Shown: piece by piece, positions 41,247 through 50,332 of the stretch
How positions within the stretch are numbered: position 1 is the first letter of the stretch
Layout of the letters: each line of letters starts with the position of its first letter
Origin: W0P28-013 sp051870755
GTDB taxonomy: Bacteria; Bacteroidota; Bacteroidia; Bacteroidales; Paludibacteraceae
Assembly: GCA_051870755.1 (NCBI GenBank)
Contig: JBJECE010000021.1
Location: 1 to 64,000, forward strand
Length of the DNA: 64,000 nt
Direction of reading: 5' to 3'
Notes under the pieces: model-generated
Databases searched by the model: none
Told to the model about the DNA's origin: nothing
What the model saw: only the letters and a program-made list of their open reading frames with translations
Position numbers and translations under genes: made by a program

Positions 41247-42532
41247 AAATCAGGCACACCATACAACGCATAGCCAAATCGGAATTGACAAAAAATTCCG
41301 CAAAATTGTTGTCGGCCAATGTCGTGGCACAAGCGATAGGCTTGCTTGTATATCCGCTACTGACGCGTCTGTACACGCCTGACGATTTCGGATTGTTGAA
41401 TCTTTTTTTGAGCATCGGCGGGGTTTTGTTACTTCTTTCTACCGCAGAGTATCAGTACGCCATCGTGTTGCCGAAACGGGAAGAAGATGCGCGTGGGTGC
41501 TTTCACATCGGCTTTGGCATCTTGATTGGGATTACCATTCTTTGCGCCATATCTGCCGTATTTAGTCCGCAGATTGCCCGGCTATTCAAGGCGCCTGCGT
41601 TAGCGGATTATTACCCGTTGATGTGTGTGTTTGTCTTTTGTTCGGGGCTTTGGACACTGCTCAACTATTGGTACATACGCCACAAACAATTTGGAGCAGT
41701 TTCGGGCTACCAACTCACACAAAGCATTGGCAACGCCGGTTTCAAATACGGATTCGGTTGCGCAGGTTGGTTGCGCAGCGGCTTGATTGTCAGCACTATA
41801 CTTGGCCCGATAATAGCCTTAACAACAAGCATTTGCCGACATTTCAAACGCGACATCGTCCCATTGTTTGTATTCGACAAGCAACATTGTCGCGCGATGG
41901 CTAAACAATACGCCAATTTTCCGAAATTCTCGTTGCCGCGCGCACTGATTAACAATCTCAGTGGCAATTTACCGATTTTATTATTGACTCCATTTTTCGG
42001 GTTGGCCGAAATCGGTTATTTCGGGATGGCACTCACCTTGGCATTTCGTCCGATCAATATGATTTCCGGATCGTTGTATCAGGTTTTTTTTCAACGCACA
42101 TCGGAACAGGTCCAAAACCGGCAAAGCATTTTGCCGTTTTTCCGCAAATTTGTCAAGAACACATTAGTGATAGTGATTCCGAGTTTTGTGGTGCTCTATT
42201 TCGTACTGCCATGGTTGACCGAATGGCTACTTGGCGCAGGTTGGGACCTCACCGGCGAGTATATTCGACTAATGTTGCCGTGGCTGTTTTTTTCAGCAAT
42301 GGTTGCACCGATATGTTATCTGTCCGACATTTTTCAAAAACAACATATTGGTTTGGCATTTGAAATTGGTCTGATTGCAATCAGATTCATCGGCGTAATC
42401 GTCGGCATCGGCTACAACGACTTCACAATGGCAGTTGCTCTGTATAGTTGCGGTGGTGCACTACTTATTTTTGCCCAACTGCTTTGGCTCCGTCATTTAG
42501 TGTATCGCTACGAAAAACGGCTCAAGGCGTAA
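41243..42532 (+). CDS. Oligosaccharide flippase family protein (Wzx-like)
   Basis: The product is 429 residues from a GTG that overlaps the prmA stop. About twelve hydrophobic segments are spaced as in the MATE/Wzx superfamily. The N-terminus (LLSANVVAQAIGLLVYPLLTRL, then YTPDDFGLLNLFLS) is typical of Wzx flippases, which move undecaprenyl-linked repeat units for O-antigen or capsule across the inner membrane. The neighbouring glycosyltransferase and FemAB-like genes support a surface polysaccharide role. The glycan is unknown. Confidence 0.87.
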   Translation: MKIRHTIQRIAKSELTKNSAKLLSANVVAQAIGLLVYPLLTRLYTPDDFGLLNLFLSIGGVLLLLSTAEYQYAIVLPKREEDARGCFHIGFGILIGITILCAISAVFSPQIARLFKAPALADYYPLMCVFVFCSGLWTLLNYWYIRHKQFGAVSGYQLTQSIGNAGFKYGFGCAGWLRSGLIVSTILGPIIALTTSICRHFKRDIVPLFVFDKQHCRAMAKQYANFPKFSLPRALINNLSGNLPILLLTPFFGLAEIGYFGMALTLAFRPINMISGSLYQVFFQRTSEQVQNRQSILPFFRKFVKNTLVIVIPSFVVLYFVLPWLTEWLLGAGWDLTGEYIRLMLPWLFFSAMVAPICYLSDIFQKQHIGLAFEIGLIAIRFIGVIVGIGYNDFTMAVALYSCGGALLIFAQLLWLRHLVYRYEKRLKA

Positions 42533-42538
42533 CCACGC

Positions 42539-43585
42539 CTATTGGGACAAACGACTCTGATATATTTCAATAAGTTGTCGCCCTACGGTTTCAAAGGAGT
42601 ATTGTGTTCCGTATTCACGAATTTGTGGGGTGTTGTAGTCTTGATAATGGTCGAGCATATCGTTAACCGCCATGGATAGAGCTAATTCATCCTCTACATC
42701 TACCACGGTGCCAAAGTCAGCTCCGAGACTCTCTGCAATACCATTCACACGCGATGTTACTATTGGTAAGCCTACAGCAAGACATTCAGCTAACACAACA
42801 GAAAATGTTTCATATCGTGAAAATAGCACAAAAGCATCAGACTGTTGCATCCACCAACAGACCTTATCAGGAGGTAATTCTCCCGTAAAAGTTATCATCG
42901 AATTTGGAAAATGCAAATCACGCGCGTAGAGTTTAATATCCTCATAGTCTATTCCTGTACCTATCAGTACCAATTCAAAATCTTGGCGACCTTCTGCTAC
43001 CTTTCGAATAGCGCGCAGCAATCCTTTGACATTTTTAGCCTTATCATCAAAGCAACTCACATGTAGCAAACGTTTTTTTGTGCGAGGTTCTTTTATGTAA
43101 GGTTGATAAAAAAAGTCATCCACTACATTGTTGATTTTCTGCCAATGTGCATTCTCTATGCCGCAGGTTTGCATGGCATTTTTCAGCACATTACTTACCG
43201 GCATGATAGCGTTTGCCTGTTTTGCAATATGTCGCATAAGAAGTCCATGCCAACCTCCACGGAAAGCGAAGTTGGCAGGCAGATAGCCCGACCAATGCTC
43301 AATTATAAAATAAGGAATATGGTAATGGTGTTTGAGGTAGAGTGCCAAGAGTCCGTTTTTGTCCAGCACATTCATCTGCACGACGTCGGGAAGTCCCCAC
43401 TCTTTGTGCAATTGCCGCCATCCTTGCCACATATCTCTCAACCATCGTATGCCTGTGCTCTCGTAATATAATACTCGGACATCTGCCCCTTGACGACGCA
43501 GAGCATCGGTGTGCTTTTGTACAAAAAGTCCCGCCATCGCGTCTCTCGGAGTAGGATACCATGCAGCAAGGAATAGGACTTTCAT
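42539..43585 (-). CDS. Glycosyltransferase, GT4 family
   Basis: The product is 348 residues from the ATG at 43585, which begins MKVLFLAAWYPTPRDAMAGL, the usual GT-B start. The donor-binding half shows HVSCFDDKAKNVKGLLRAI, then the E-x7-E motif region VVLAECLAVGLPIVTSRVNGIAE. Members transfer sugars from nucleotide donors during capsule or O-antigen assembly. Parts of the gene are AT-richer than the neighbours and use different codons, which fits exchange of polysaccharide genes by transfer. It overlaps the FemAB-like gene by four bases (ATGA). Confidence 0.9.
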   Translation of the reverse strand: MKVLFLAAWYPTPRDAMAGLFVQKHTDALRRQGADVRVLYYESTGIRWLRDMWQGWRQLHKEWGLPDVVQMNVLDKNGLLALYLKHHYHIPYFIIEHWSGYLPANFAFRGGWHGLLMRHIAKQANAIMPVSNVLKNAMQTCGIENAHWQKINNVVDDFFYQPYIKEPRTKKRLLHVSCFDDKAKNVKGLLRAIRKVAEGRQDFELVLIGTGIDYEDIKLYARDLHFPNSMITFTGELPPDKVCWWMQQSDAFVLFSRYETFSVVLAECLAVGLPIVTSRVNGIAESLGADFGTVVDVEDELALSMAVNDMLDHYQDYNTPQIREYGTQYSFETVGRQLIEIYQSRLSQ

Positions 43586-44460
43586 CGATGTAGTAGTTTT
43601 ACCAACCATTGCGGCCGACAACGATTCACTGTAAAATAGGATTGCGACTGTGCGCCAAAACCGGCATAGAACCGTGCCACGCCGGGAATGCACGAGCCTT
43701 CGCAATCGAATAGGCGCGCTGTGCCGGCATGCTGTTTCAACAACTCATTCACTAAAAAAAACATGGCGCACAATGCTCTACCACGCCGATTGGAGGTAGG
43801 CACCAAATAAACAATACGCTGTACCGTTTCCAATGTCATAAGTGTTGCAACAAGCTCATTATCAATTGTATAAACGCCGTAGAAATGCCCTATGCGATGT
43901 TCAGCGGCAGCAGCACACAATGGCGACAATTTATCCGCCAACTCCTGTGGCTTATCACCATTTTCGCTGCGCCAAAAATCCACTAACACCTGATAATCAA
44001 CACTTTGAATCTGCAATCCGTTCTTTGCGGCTTTTACAATATTACGACGCGTATTCTGCGAAAAGTGTCTGAAAATTTCGTCATACGATTGCTGCAATGA
44101 AATGATACCATTCGGCAATGGCCGACCAAATACATTGCCAAAATTCAGATTGAAATCGTAACTCAAATAAGGAATTTTGCGCAAAAACGCCCGAATGGTG
44201 TCCGGCGAAACCGGCTGTATCGAAAAAACGCCCAACTGCTGCGTCCAACGCGGTTGTATCACATATTTTACGCCATATTTACGTTTAACCGGCAACGGCA
44301 TCACATACGAATAATCAGCAAAAACCAGCGCTTCCCACTGCGGCGAAACGGCATCCAAATACCACGAAAACGCGTATGGCAGACTATTCATTGCCGAAGC
44401 GACCGTTGCGTCCCAGCGCCGAAAATCAATCTCGTGATGTTTCAGATGAATGATATCCAT
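43582..44460 (-). CDS. FemAB/GNAT-like acyl- or aminoacyl-transferase
   Basis: The product is 292 residues with no membrane segments. Overall layout is that of the FemAB/double-GNAT family: an N-terminal half with YVMPLPVKRKYGVKYVIQP, a central SYDEIFRHFSQNTRRNIVKA helix, and a C-terminal half with FYGVYTIDNELVATLM, LVPTSNRRGRALCAMFFLV and FDCEGSCIPGVARFYAGFGA. The last matches the end of FemAB-like domains, where a lipid or sugar acceptor is usual. Here, next to a glycosyltransferase, acylation of a surface sugar is a reasonable inference. Confidence 0.8.
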   Translation of the reverse strand: MDIIHLKHHEIDFRRWDATVASAMNSLPYAFSWYLDAVSPQWEALVFADYSYVMPLPVKRKYGVKYVIQPRWTQQLGVFSIQPVSPDTIRAFLRKIPYLSYDFNLNFGNVFGRPLPNGIISLQQSYDEIFRHFSQNTRRNIVKAAKNGLQIQSVDYQVLVDFWRSENGDKPQELADKLSPLCAAAAEHRIGHFYGVYTIDNELVATLMTLETVQRIVYLVPTSNRRGRALCAMFFLVNELLKQHAGTARLFDCEGSCIPGVARFYAGFGAQSQSYFTVNRCRPQWLVKLLHR

Positions 44461-44472
44461 AACAAGCTATTC

Positions 44473-45045
44473 TCAACAGCCATTTACCAAGTGCTCTATC
44501 AAAATTTTCAGGCCTATGCCGAACAAAATGATGCCGCCAATGAACTCCACGTTCAACGTAAAACGTTTACCAAACGTTACGCCAACGACACATCCGACAA
44601 GCGTAAACAAAAAACTGCCCAATGCGATGATGCCGACAGCAGGATAAATCAATTGGCCTAACGGCACAAAAATCAGTCCGGTGGCCAACGCATCGATGCT
44701 GGTGGCAACGGCCATCAACAATAGCATTTTCAACGATCCGAAAGGCGTTTGGTTATCTGTTTCGGCAGTCTCTTTCTTCAAACTCTCCACCATCATTTTG
44801 CCACCCAAAAAGCCCAAGATGCCAAATGCCAACCAATGGTCGATTTTGGCGATTTGTTCGGCGAAACCGACACCGGCCAACCAACCAATCAAAGGCATTG
44901 CGCCCTGAAAAAAGCCAAACGTAACGGCCATACGCAGAATTTTCGGCCAATCGTAACGCCCATGCGCCACGCTACTCGCGATGGATACGGCAAAACAATC
45001 CATAGCCAACCCGACCGAAATCAAACAAATCTCAAAATACGACAT
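44473..45045 (-). CDS. mntP: Manganese efflux pump MntP
   Basis: The product is 190 residues with six hydrophobic segments. The family signature appears twice: GLAMDCFAVSIASSVAHGR near the start and TSIDALATGLIFVPLGQ in the second half, each with the acidic residue that binds the metal. GFFQGAMPLIGWLAG also fits. MntP exports manganese to prevent toxicity. No yybP-ykoY-type riboswitch is visible upstream. Confidence 0.94.
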   Translation of the reverse strand: MSYFEICLISVGLAMDCFAVSIASSVAHGRYDWPKILRMAVTFGFFQGAMPLIGWLAGVGFAEQIAKIDHWLAFGILGFLGGKMMVESLKKETAETDNQTPFGSLKMLLLMAVATSIDALATGLIFVPLGQLIYPAVGIIALGSFLFTLVGCVVGVTFGKRFTLNVEFIGGIILFGIGLKILIEHLVNGC

Positions 45046-45103
45046 CTGTGCAGATCAAAAATATTTTGGTGTAACGTGCAAATTTTGTTGTCAAAAACCA
45101 TTT

Positions 45104-45697
45104 TTACGTATCACGATGCCGAAAGGCCGATTCGTAGGCTTTGGCAGCCGCTTCCAATTCGGCATACCACGCTTCGCCGAAACGTCTGACAAGTGGCGTT
45201 TTCAGAAATTTATAGACGGGAAGTTTCAACGCATGCCCCTGTTTTTCGGCGCAAGCGCACACATTCCACCGATGATAATTCACTGCCGTAAAATCCTTGT
45301 AGCGGGTCAATCGCACCGGATACAGATGGCACGATATAGGCTTAAGAAATTGCGTTTTGCCTTCGCGACAAGCCTTTTCGAGGGCGCATTTGCACACGCC
45401 ATCGGCAGCATCGACATAAGCAAAAACACACTCGCGCCCATCGACAATGGAGGTAACCAAATCGCCTTGACAATCGACATACGCCACGCCCTGCTCATCG
45501 ATAACGCGTTGAGCTTCAGCCGACAAATCGTCCCAAACGGCAGGCAACGCCGCCTCCAACTCTGCCACTTCGTCCATTTCGAGCGGCGCGCCGCTGTCGC
45601 CTTCGACGCAACACTGCCCGCGACAAATGCCCAAATCGCAGCAAAACTGCTGCTCGAACAAGTCGAAACTCACCACGGTATCACCGATTTCTACCAT
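45104..45697 (-). CDS. DUF3109 family cysteine-rich protein
   Basis: The product is 197 residues and soluble. The order of cysteine-containing segments (FCCDLGICRGQCCVEGDSGAPL, partly quoted; then GVCKCALEKA, PISCHLYPVR and NVCACAEKQG) is that of the DUF3109/YkgJ-like family, proposed to bind iron-sulfur or zinc clusters. The function is unknown. Its own promoter is at 45720-45727. Confidence 0.88.
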   Translation of the reverse strand: MVEIGDTVVSFDLFEQQFCCDLGICRGQCCVEGDSGAPLEMDEVAELEAALPAVWDDLSAEAQRVIDEQGVAYVDCQGDLVTSIVDGRECVFAYVDAADGVCKCALEKACREGKTQFLKPISCHLYPVRLTRYKDFTAVNYHRWNVCACAEKQGHALKLPVYKFLKTPLVRRFGEAWYAELEAAAKAYESAFRHRDT

Positions 45698-45719
45698 TCT
45701 CGCAGTTTTTAATAAAGTG

Positions 45720-45727
45720 CAAAGATA
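45720..45727 (-). promoter_or_regulatory. -7 element of the DUF3109 gene
   Basis: TATCTTTG on the minus strand, 23 bases before the ATG. Confidence 0.65.
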
Positions 45728-45791
45728 ACAATTTATCGTGAAATATGCGTTATATCGCGTTATATTTTATCATTTATCCGCCAAAAAAGCG

Positions 45792-45799
45792 TACCTTTG
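45792..45799 (+). promoter_or_regulatory. -7 element of the flavoprotein gene
   Basis: TACCTTTG, 24 bases before the ATG at 45823. It lies inside the longer open frame from 45745 and so decides the start. Confidence 0.65.
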
Positions 45800-45822
45800 C
45801 ATCGCAATTACACATCAACGCC

Positions 45823-47382
45823 ATGACCGAACTTCAACTGACACTTACGCCCGAAGAAGCAGCCGACATAAATGCCATCAAACGCCGTGCCGCGCAACTA
45901 CTGCAACGCGACACATCTGACATCGCACATGTGCAAATTGTTAAAAAATCCATTGACGCTCGTAGTCGACAGCCCTTGGTACTGCTGAAAATACGCACCT
46001 TCGCTGCCGACGAACCGATGGTTCGCTACGAGAATACATTTCACTACCACAATGTAGCGGGCAAGAAACGCGTGATTGTCGTCGGGAGCGGTCCGGCCGG
46101 CTTATTTGCCGCACTACGACTGATAGAGTGCGACCTCTGCCCTATCGTGCTTGAACGCGGCAAAGAGGTATCGGCACGCAAAAAAGACATCGCACAACTC
46201 AATCGCAACGCTGCGCTATGCGACGAATCGAACTATTGCTTCGGCGAAGGCGGTGCCGGCACATTTTCGGACGGGAAACTCTACACACGCAGCAACAAAC
46301 GCGGCAACACACAACGCATTTTTGAAATTTTTCATCAACACGGCGCTCAAGACAGCATATTATACGAAGCACATCCTCACATCGGTACCGACCGTTTACC
46401 ACTGATAATCAAGAATATACGACAAACAATCGTGGACAATGGCGGCGAATTTCACTTCGATAGTCGTGTAACCGATTTGCTCATCGACGGCGACCGCGTT
46501 TGCGGTGTACAGACAGCCGCCGGCGACACCTTTCGGGCTGAAAATGTGATACTTGCCACCGGACATTCGGCACGCGACATTTACGAATTGCTGCACCGCA
46601 AGCAGTTGCGCCTCGAAGCCAAAGGTTTTGCCATGGGCGTCAGAGTGGAACATCCGCAAGCACTCATCGACAGCATACAATATCACAGCGCCATACACAA
46701 TCCGTATCTGCCGGCAGCCGCTTACAATGTGGTGCAACAAGTCGATGGACGCGGCGTCTATTCGTTTTGCATGTGTCCCGGCGGACATATCGTGCCATCG
46801 GCCACGGCACCACAGCAGATTGTAGTGAATGGCATGTCGGCCTCGCACCGCAATTCGCCATTTGCCAACTCGGGCATCGTAGTCGAGTTGCACCCCGAAG
46901 ACCTGATCGAATATGCGCGCTATGGCGACTTGTGCGGTCTGCATTTTCAAATGGATTTGGAACGATTGGCCTACGAGTGCCACGGCAGCGGCCTGCAAAC
47001 TGCGCCGGCACAGCGTTTGGCCGATTTTGTCGGCAATCGTACATCAGGCTCGTTGCCCAAATGTTCGTATTTGCCGAGCATCATCTCGTCGCCGCTGCAC
47101 CAATGGCTGCCACCGCGCATCGGGCAACGCCTGCAAGCCGGGTTCAAAGGATTCGACCGCAAAATGCACGGTTTTCTGACCAACGAAGCCGTCATCGTCG
47201 GTGTCGAAAGTCGGTCGTCGTCGCCGGTGCGCATTCCGCGCGATGCCGACACACTCGAGCATGTGCAACTGCGTGGTCTCTACCCGGCCGGCGAAGGTTC
47301 GGGTTATGCCGGCGGCATCACCTCGTCGGCTATGGACGGCGAGCGCTGCGCCGAAATGATAGCATCCAAAGTTGCACGTTAG
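45823..47382 (+). CDS. FAD-dependent dehydrogenase-like flavoprotein
   Basis: The product is 519 residues from the ATG at 45823. A short N-terminal domain (residues 1-85) precedes the Rossmann FAD motif VIVVGSGPAGLFAALRL. Family marks are CFGEGGAGTFSDGKLYTR, VILATGHSARDIYELL, YSFCMCPGGHIVPSA, and the C-terminal GEGSGYAGGITSSAMDG. These belong to the uncharacterised NAD(FAD)-dehydrogenase family often annotated as FAD-dependent protein. The substrate is unknown. It is probably monocistronic. Confidence 0.9.
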   Translation: MTELQLTLTPEEAADINAIKRRAAQLLQRDTSDIAHVQIVKKSIDARSRQPLVLLKIRTFAADEPMVRYENTFHYHNVAGKKRVIVVGSGPAGLFAALRLIECDLCPIVLERGKEVSARKKDIAQLNRNAALCDESNYCFGEGGAGTFSDGKLYTRSNKRGNTQRIFEIFHQHGAQDSILYEAHPHIGTDRLPLIIKNIRQTIVDNGGEFHFDSRVTDLLIDGDRVCGVQTAAGDTFRAENVILATGHSARDIYELLHRKQLRLEAKGFAMGVRVEHPQALIDSIQYHSAIHNPYLPAAAYNVVQQVDGRGVYSFCMCPGGHIVPSATAPQQIVVNGMSASHRNSPFANSGIVVELHPEDLIEYARYGDLCGLHFQMDLERLAYECHGSGLQTAPAQRLADFVGNRTSGSLPKCSYLPSIISSPLHQWLPPRIGQRLQAGFKGFDRKMHGFLTNEAVIVGVESRSSSPVRIPRDADTLEHVQLRGLYPAGEGSGYAGGITSSAMDGERCAEMIASKVAR

Positions 47383-47503
47383 TGTAACCGAACACATCAA
47401 AGTACCATTTCGTACAATAAGGAGCCTATTTGATACAAAATCCGCCAAAAAGTATTGTCTATTTCCTCGAAAAGCAGTACTTTTACATTGTTAATTTATC
47501 CAA

Positions 47504-47872
47504 ATGACCAATAATACGCATTTAATCATATCGACATCGAATGACCTGCTACGCGTGGCAGCGAATCATATTTTGTACATTTCGTCCGATGGCAATTATT
47601 GCAATTTTTTCCAAACAGGCGGCGAAATGCGGTTAGTTACTTTCCAATTAGGGCAACTCGAACGAATGATAGCCGATCAGTTGTCTGATGCAAGCAAAAA
47701 CTTTGTACGCATCGGTAAAAGCCTGATTATCAACCTAAATTATGTATATTATATTCACGTCCAGAAACAGCAACTGATACTTGTCGATGCGCAGCAAAAT
47801 CGTTACACGCTGTCGGCCAGTAAAGAGGCGCTGAAAGCACTTAAAGAACTTATTGAACAACAGAAATTATGA
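47504..47872 (+). CDS. LytTR DNA-binding domain protein
   Basis: The product is 122 residues, a LytTR domain with no receiver domain. Characteristic stretches are NHILYISSDGNYCNFF, then FVRIGKSLIINLNYVYYI and the final strand region NRYTLSASKEALKAL. LytTR domains bind direct repeats upstream of target genes. Stand-alone forms often pair with a membrane partner; here the next gene, overlapping by four bases (ATGA), encodes a membrane-anchored protein. That pairing is suggestive only. Confidence 0.88.
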   Translation: MTNNTHLIISTSNDLLRVAANHILYISSDGNYCNFFQTGGEMRLVTFQLGQLERMIADQLSDASKNFVRIGKSLIINLNYVYYIHVQKQQLILVDAQQNRYTLSASKEALKALKELIEQQKL

Positions 47873-48744
47873 TGAAAGAAGAAAACATATCCGACAGCGA
47901 AATTCGCATTATAGGGAGCGAACATCAGCAACCATCAACAGGTTTTCATTGGCGGTTTATTCTCGTCGCGCTGTTACTGCTTGCCGCCGGCGGTATAGCG
48001 GCATGGTTGCTATGGCCGACAGACCAATCCGACACGTTTGAAAGCGGCGTTTTCGAACAAGAAAATACGCTCGTACAGCCAGAACATCCCATTCAGGGTT
48101 GGCTGAAAAGTTTAGACACCATCGCTGCGTGTGCAACAGCCACTCGCGACATGACCATCAACGATATTCCGCTACGCATTTATGTGCCGTTGCACAGCAC
48201 GCCGCATTTAGAGGTAGGCTTTGATGTCGTGTCGCATCACGACGAACATATTCTCATGTTTCAAGCGGCAGACATTCGTGCCGACAATCAGAAAATTGTA
48301 GGCGCATTTGTACTACGCGGCGAGCCGTTGAGCCGAGGATTAAGCAAACGCGGTTTTTGCGCCATCATCGACGGCCATGTAATGGTAGGCGTAACCGACA
48401 ACTCGCCACTATTCGAGAAAGCCACCGAACAAAACGGCGATTTTTTCAGACAATATCCATTGGTTGATAATGGGCAACTTGTCGAAAACGAGTTGAAAAA
48501 CAAATCGATACGACGTGCGCTGTGCGACATCGACACACATATCGCCGTAGTCGAAAGTCAATCGACCGAGTCGCTACACGACTTCGCGCAAGCGCTTGTT
48601 GACCTTGGCGTTACACATGCCATCTACCTCGTTGGCAGCAATGCCATAGGCTGGTGCATCGACACAGCAGGCAACAGCACCGCTATCGGACTTTGGGATA
48701 CCAAACCGTACAAAAATATCAATTTCATCGTTTGGCCGAAATAA
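47869..48744 (+). CDS. Membrane-anchored protein with a phosphodiester glycosidase-like domain
   Basis: The product is 291 residues. A cytosolic N-terminus is followed by one transmembrane helix (FILVALLLLAAGGIAAWLLW, residues about 31-50) and a large external part. The pattern LRIYVPLHSTPHLEVGFDVV, then DNGQLVENELKNKSIRRALC and LHDFAQALVDLGVTHAIYLVG resembles the DUF2233/NAGPA-like phosphodiester glycosidase domain, though the usual NGGFF start is not obvious. Its start overlaps the LytTR gene, so the two are coupled; regulation of one by the other is an inference. Confidence 0.65.
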   Translation: MMKEENISDSEIRIIGSEHQQPSTGFHWRFILVALLLLAAGGIAAWLLWPTDQSDTFESGVFEQENTLVQPEHPIQGWLKSLDTIAACATATRDMTINDIPLRIYVPLHSTPHLEVGFDVVSHHDEHILMFQAADIRADNQKIVGAFVLRGEPLSRGLSKRGFCAIIDGHVMVGVTDNSPLFEKATEQNGDFFRQYPLVDNGQLVENELKNKSIRRALCDIDTHIAVVESQSTESLHDFAQALVDLGVTHAIYLVGSNAIGWCIDTAGNSTAIGLWDTKPYKNINFIVWPK

Positions 48745-48855
48745 TAGCGCCATTCGTGTTTGTACCAAATAGCGTGTACGAAGCAATTTTGTACATGCTA
48801 TTTTCTATTTTGTACATCCATGCCGAAAAGCGTTGCAATCACACGCAGAAACGCT

Positions 48856-48863
48856 TACCTTTG
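48856..48863 (+). promoter_or_regulatory. -7 element of the WG-repeat gene
   Basis: TACCTTTG, 43 bases before the ATG at 48907; it excludes the upstream in-frame ATG at 48760. Confidence 0.6.
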
Positions 48864-48906
48864 CTGCGAAAATCACATTTTAAGTAACATTTTAATCGTA
48901 TTTATC

Positions 48907-49968
48907 ATGAAATTATTTAGTTCTTTTTTCGCACAAACTCGGACACGTTTGAAAACCTATTTGAAAAATCGTCCCTTCACAATAGGTATCGTTTTGGGGT
49001 TATCAATAGTCTTCTGCATCGGCATTTATTATGCGATACGCCGCGGTCACACATCTCAAACAAATATCACAACGCGTCTCTACGGCGAAGAAATCGGTCG
49101 CAATGGCTTGCGCTATAAACACGGTGCGCACATTTACAATCCTACGACAGGCAAAATTCTTGTGGATAGCATCAATTGGTTGCATGTGCCAAGTGGCGAC
49201 ACCATCGGCATTTTGGCAAAAAACAATCGTCGTGCTTTCATCAACCTAAACACCGCCGAACTCATTACACCGCTGGCGTATGACAAAGCGTGGCAATTTG
49301 CGTGCAATCGTGGCGTCATGTCCCGCAATGATTCACTATTCATCTTTCGCCGCGATGGGTCGCAAGTAACGACGGTCGGCATCGCCACACGCCATCAATA
49401 CGAGTATCTGTTCTACGACAACCGCCTCGTGCTGTCTGTCGATGAAGACCATGTCGGATTGATAGACACTGCCGGCACTTGGATACTCAAGCCGATATAT
49501 TCGGCCATAGAAACCGCTTACCAGCAGCGTTTGTACAATACTAAATTAGGGAATGAATGTATCGTGTACGATTTCAATTTGCAACCGATTTTGCGCGGTG
49601 CGTACAAAGATATCGCAGTCGATTGGTCCGAAGGGCTTATCGCTACAGAGTACAACGGCATTCAACACCTGTTCGATTACGCAGGCAACCTCATGTATCA
49701 AGTTATTTACAAACGCATCGAACCGTTGGAATACAACACCGGCCGAAAAGATGAGATCGACAACTATATCTATGCCGAAACCGACTGCTATATCTATGTG
49801 GACTATAACGGCAAGCGTGGTTTGATGGACAAACACTACCACATACTCACGCCGCCGCTGTTCAACGACATTGAGGCGCAAACCAAGCATGTATTTTTTG
49901 CGACCTTTGGCGAATACGACTCCCACTTCGGCACCCTGATTGACGACCATGGCAAAGCATTACGCTAA
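48907..49968 (+). CDS. Membrane-anchored WG-repeat-like protein
   Basis: The product is 353 residues from the ATG at 48907. One transmembrane helix (FTIGIVLGLSIVFCIGIYYAI, about 24-43) is followed by an external domain of WG-like beta repeats. Examples are HVGLIDTAGTWILKPIYSAI, HLFDYAGNLMYQVIYKRI and RGLMDKHYHILTPPLFNDI. WG-repeat proteins are usually cell-surface or periplasmic binding proteins in Bacteroidota. It follows the glycosidase-like gene in the same direction but has its own promoter. Confidence 0.78.
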   Translation: MKLFSSFFAQTRTRLKTYLKNRPFTIGIVLGLSIVFCIGIYYAIRRGHTSQTNITTRLYGEEIGRNGLRYKHGAHIYNPTTGKILVDSINWLHVPSGDTIGILAKNNRRAFINLNTAELITPLAYDKAWQFACNRGVMSRNDSLFIFRRDGSQVTTVGIATRHQYEYLFYDNRLVLSVDEDHVGLIDTAGTWILKPIYSAIETAYQQRLYNTKLGNECIVYDFNLQPILRGAYKDIAVDWSEGLIATEYNGIQHLFDYAGNLMYQVIYKRIEPLEYNTGRKDEIDNYIYAETDCYIYVDYNGKRGLMDKHYHILTPPLFNDIEAQTKHVFFATFGEYDSHFGTLIDDHGKALR

Positions 49969-49974
49969 CCGCCC

Positions 49975-50330
49975 GTCGCTTCGCGACAAAGGGTTAAAAA
50001 TAGTTGCAAAGTTTAAGAGTTTAAGGGTTTAAGGTTGTTTGCGTATGTTTCGTATTTTGCGTTGTTTGCGTTCTACCTCCCAAACCCTCCTAAAGGAGGG
50101 CTATAAGTCCCCTTTAGGGGGATTTAGGGGTAATAAAACAAAACGCGGAGCAAGAAAAACCTCCTCACTCCGCATTCCTACTCCCCCTTTTAGGCCTGCC
50201 TGCGGTAGGCAGGGAGGGTTTGGGAGGCTGCGGAGCAAGGAAACCATTCCTCACTCCGCATTCCTAATTGTAGGGACGCGGCGCGCCACGTCCCTACTCT
50301 ATATTCTAAAATCTATGCTCTATGTTCTAG
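49975..50330. repeat. Intergenic mosaic of palindromes and dispersed repeats (copy 1)
   Basis: No gene is seen in these roughly 355 bases. They hold the short hairpin GTCGC-TTC-GCGAC (49975-49987) and AT-rich tandem GTTTAAG words. A 52-base block at 50048-50099 recurs at 55031-55100. CCTCCCAAACCCTCC (50076-50090) is inverted at 50213-50227. Two copies of a segment with a GCGGAG/CTCCGC hairpin lie at 50145-50173 and 50230-50259, and GTAGGGACG/CGTCCCTAC pairs at 50270-50297. The composition resembles dispersed, possibly mobile intergenic repeat units. Confidence 0.75.
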
Positions 50331-50332
50331 TT

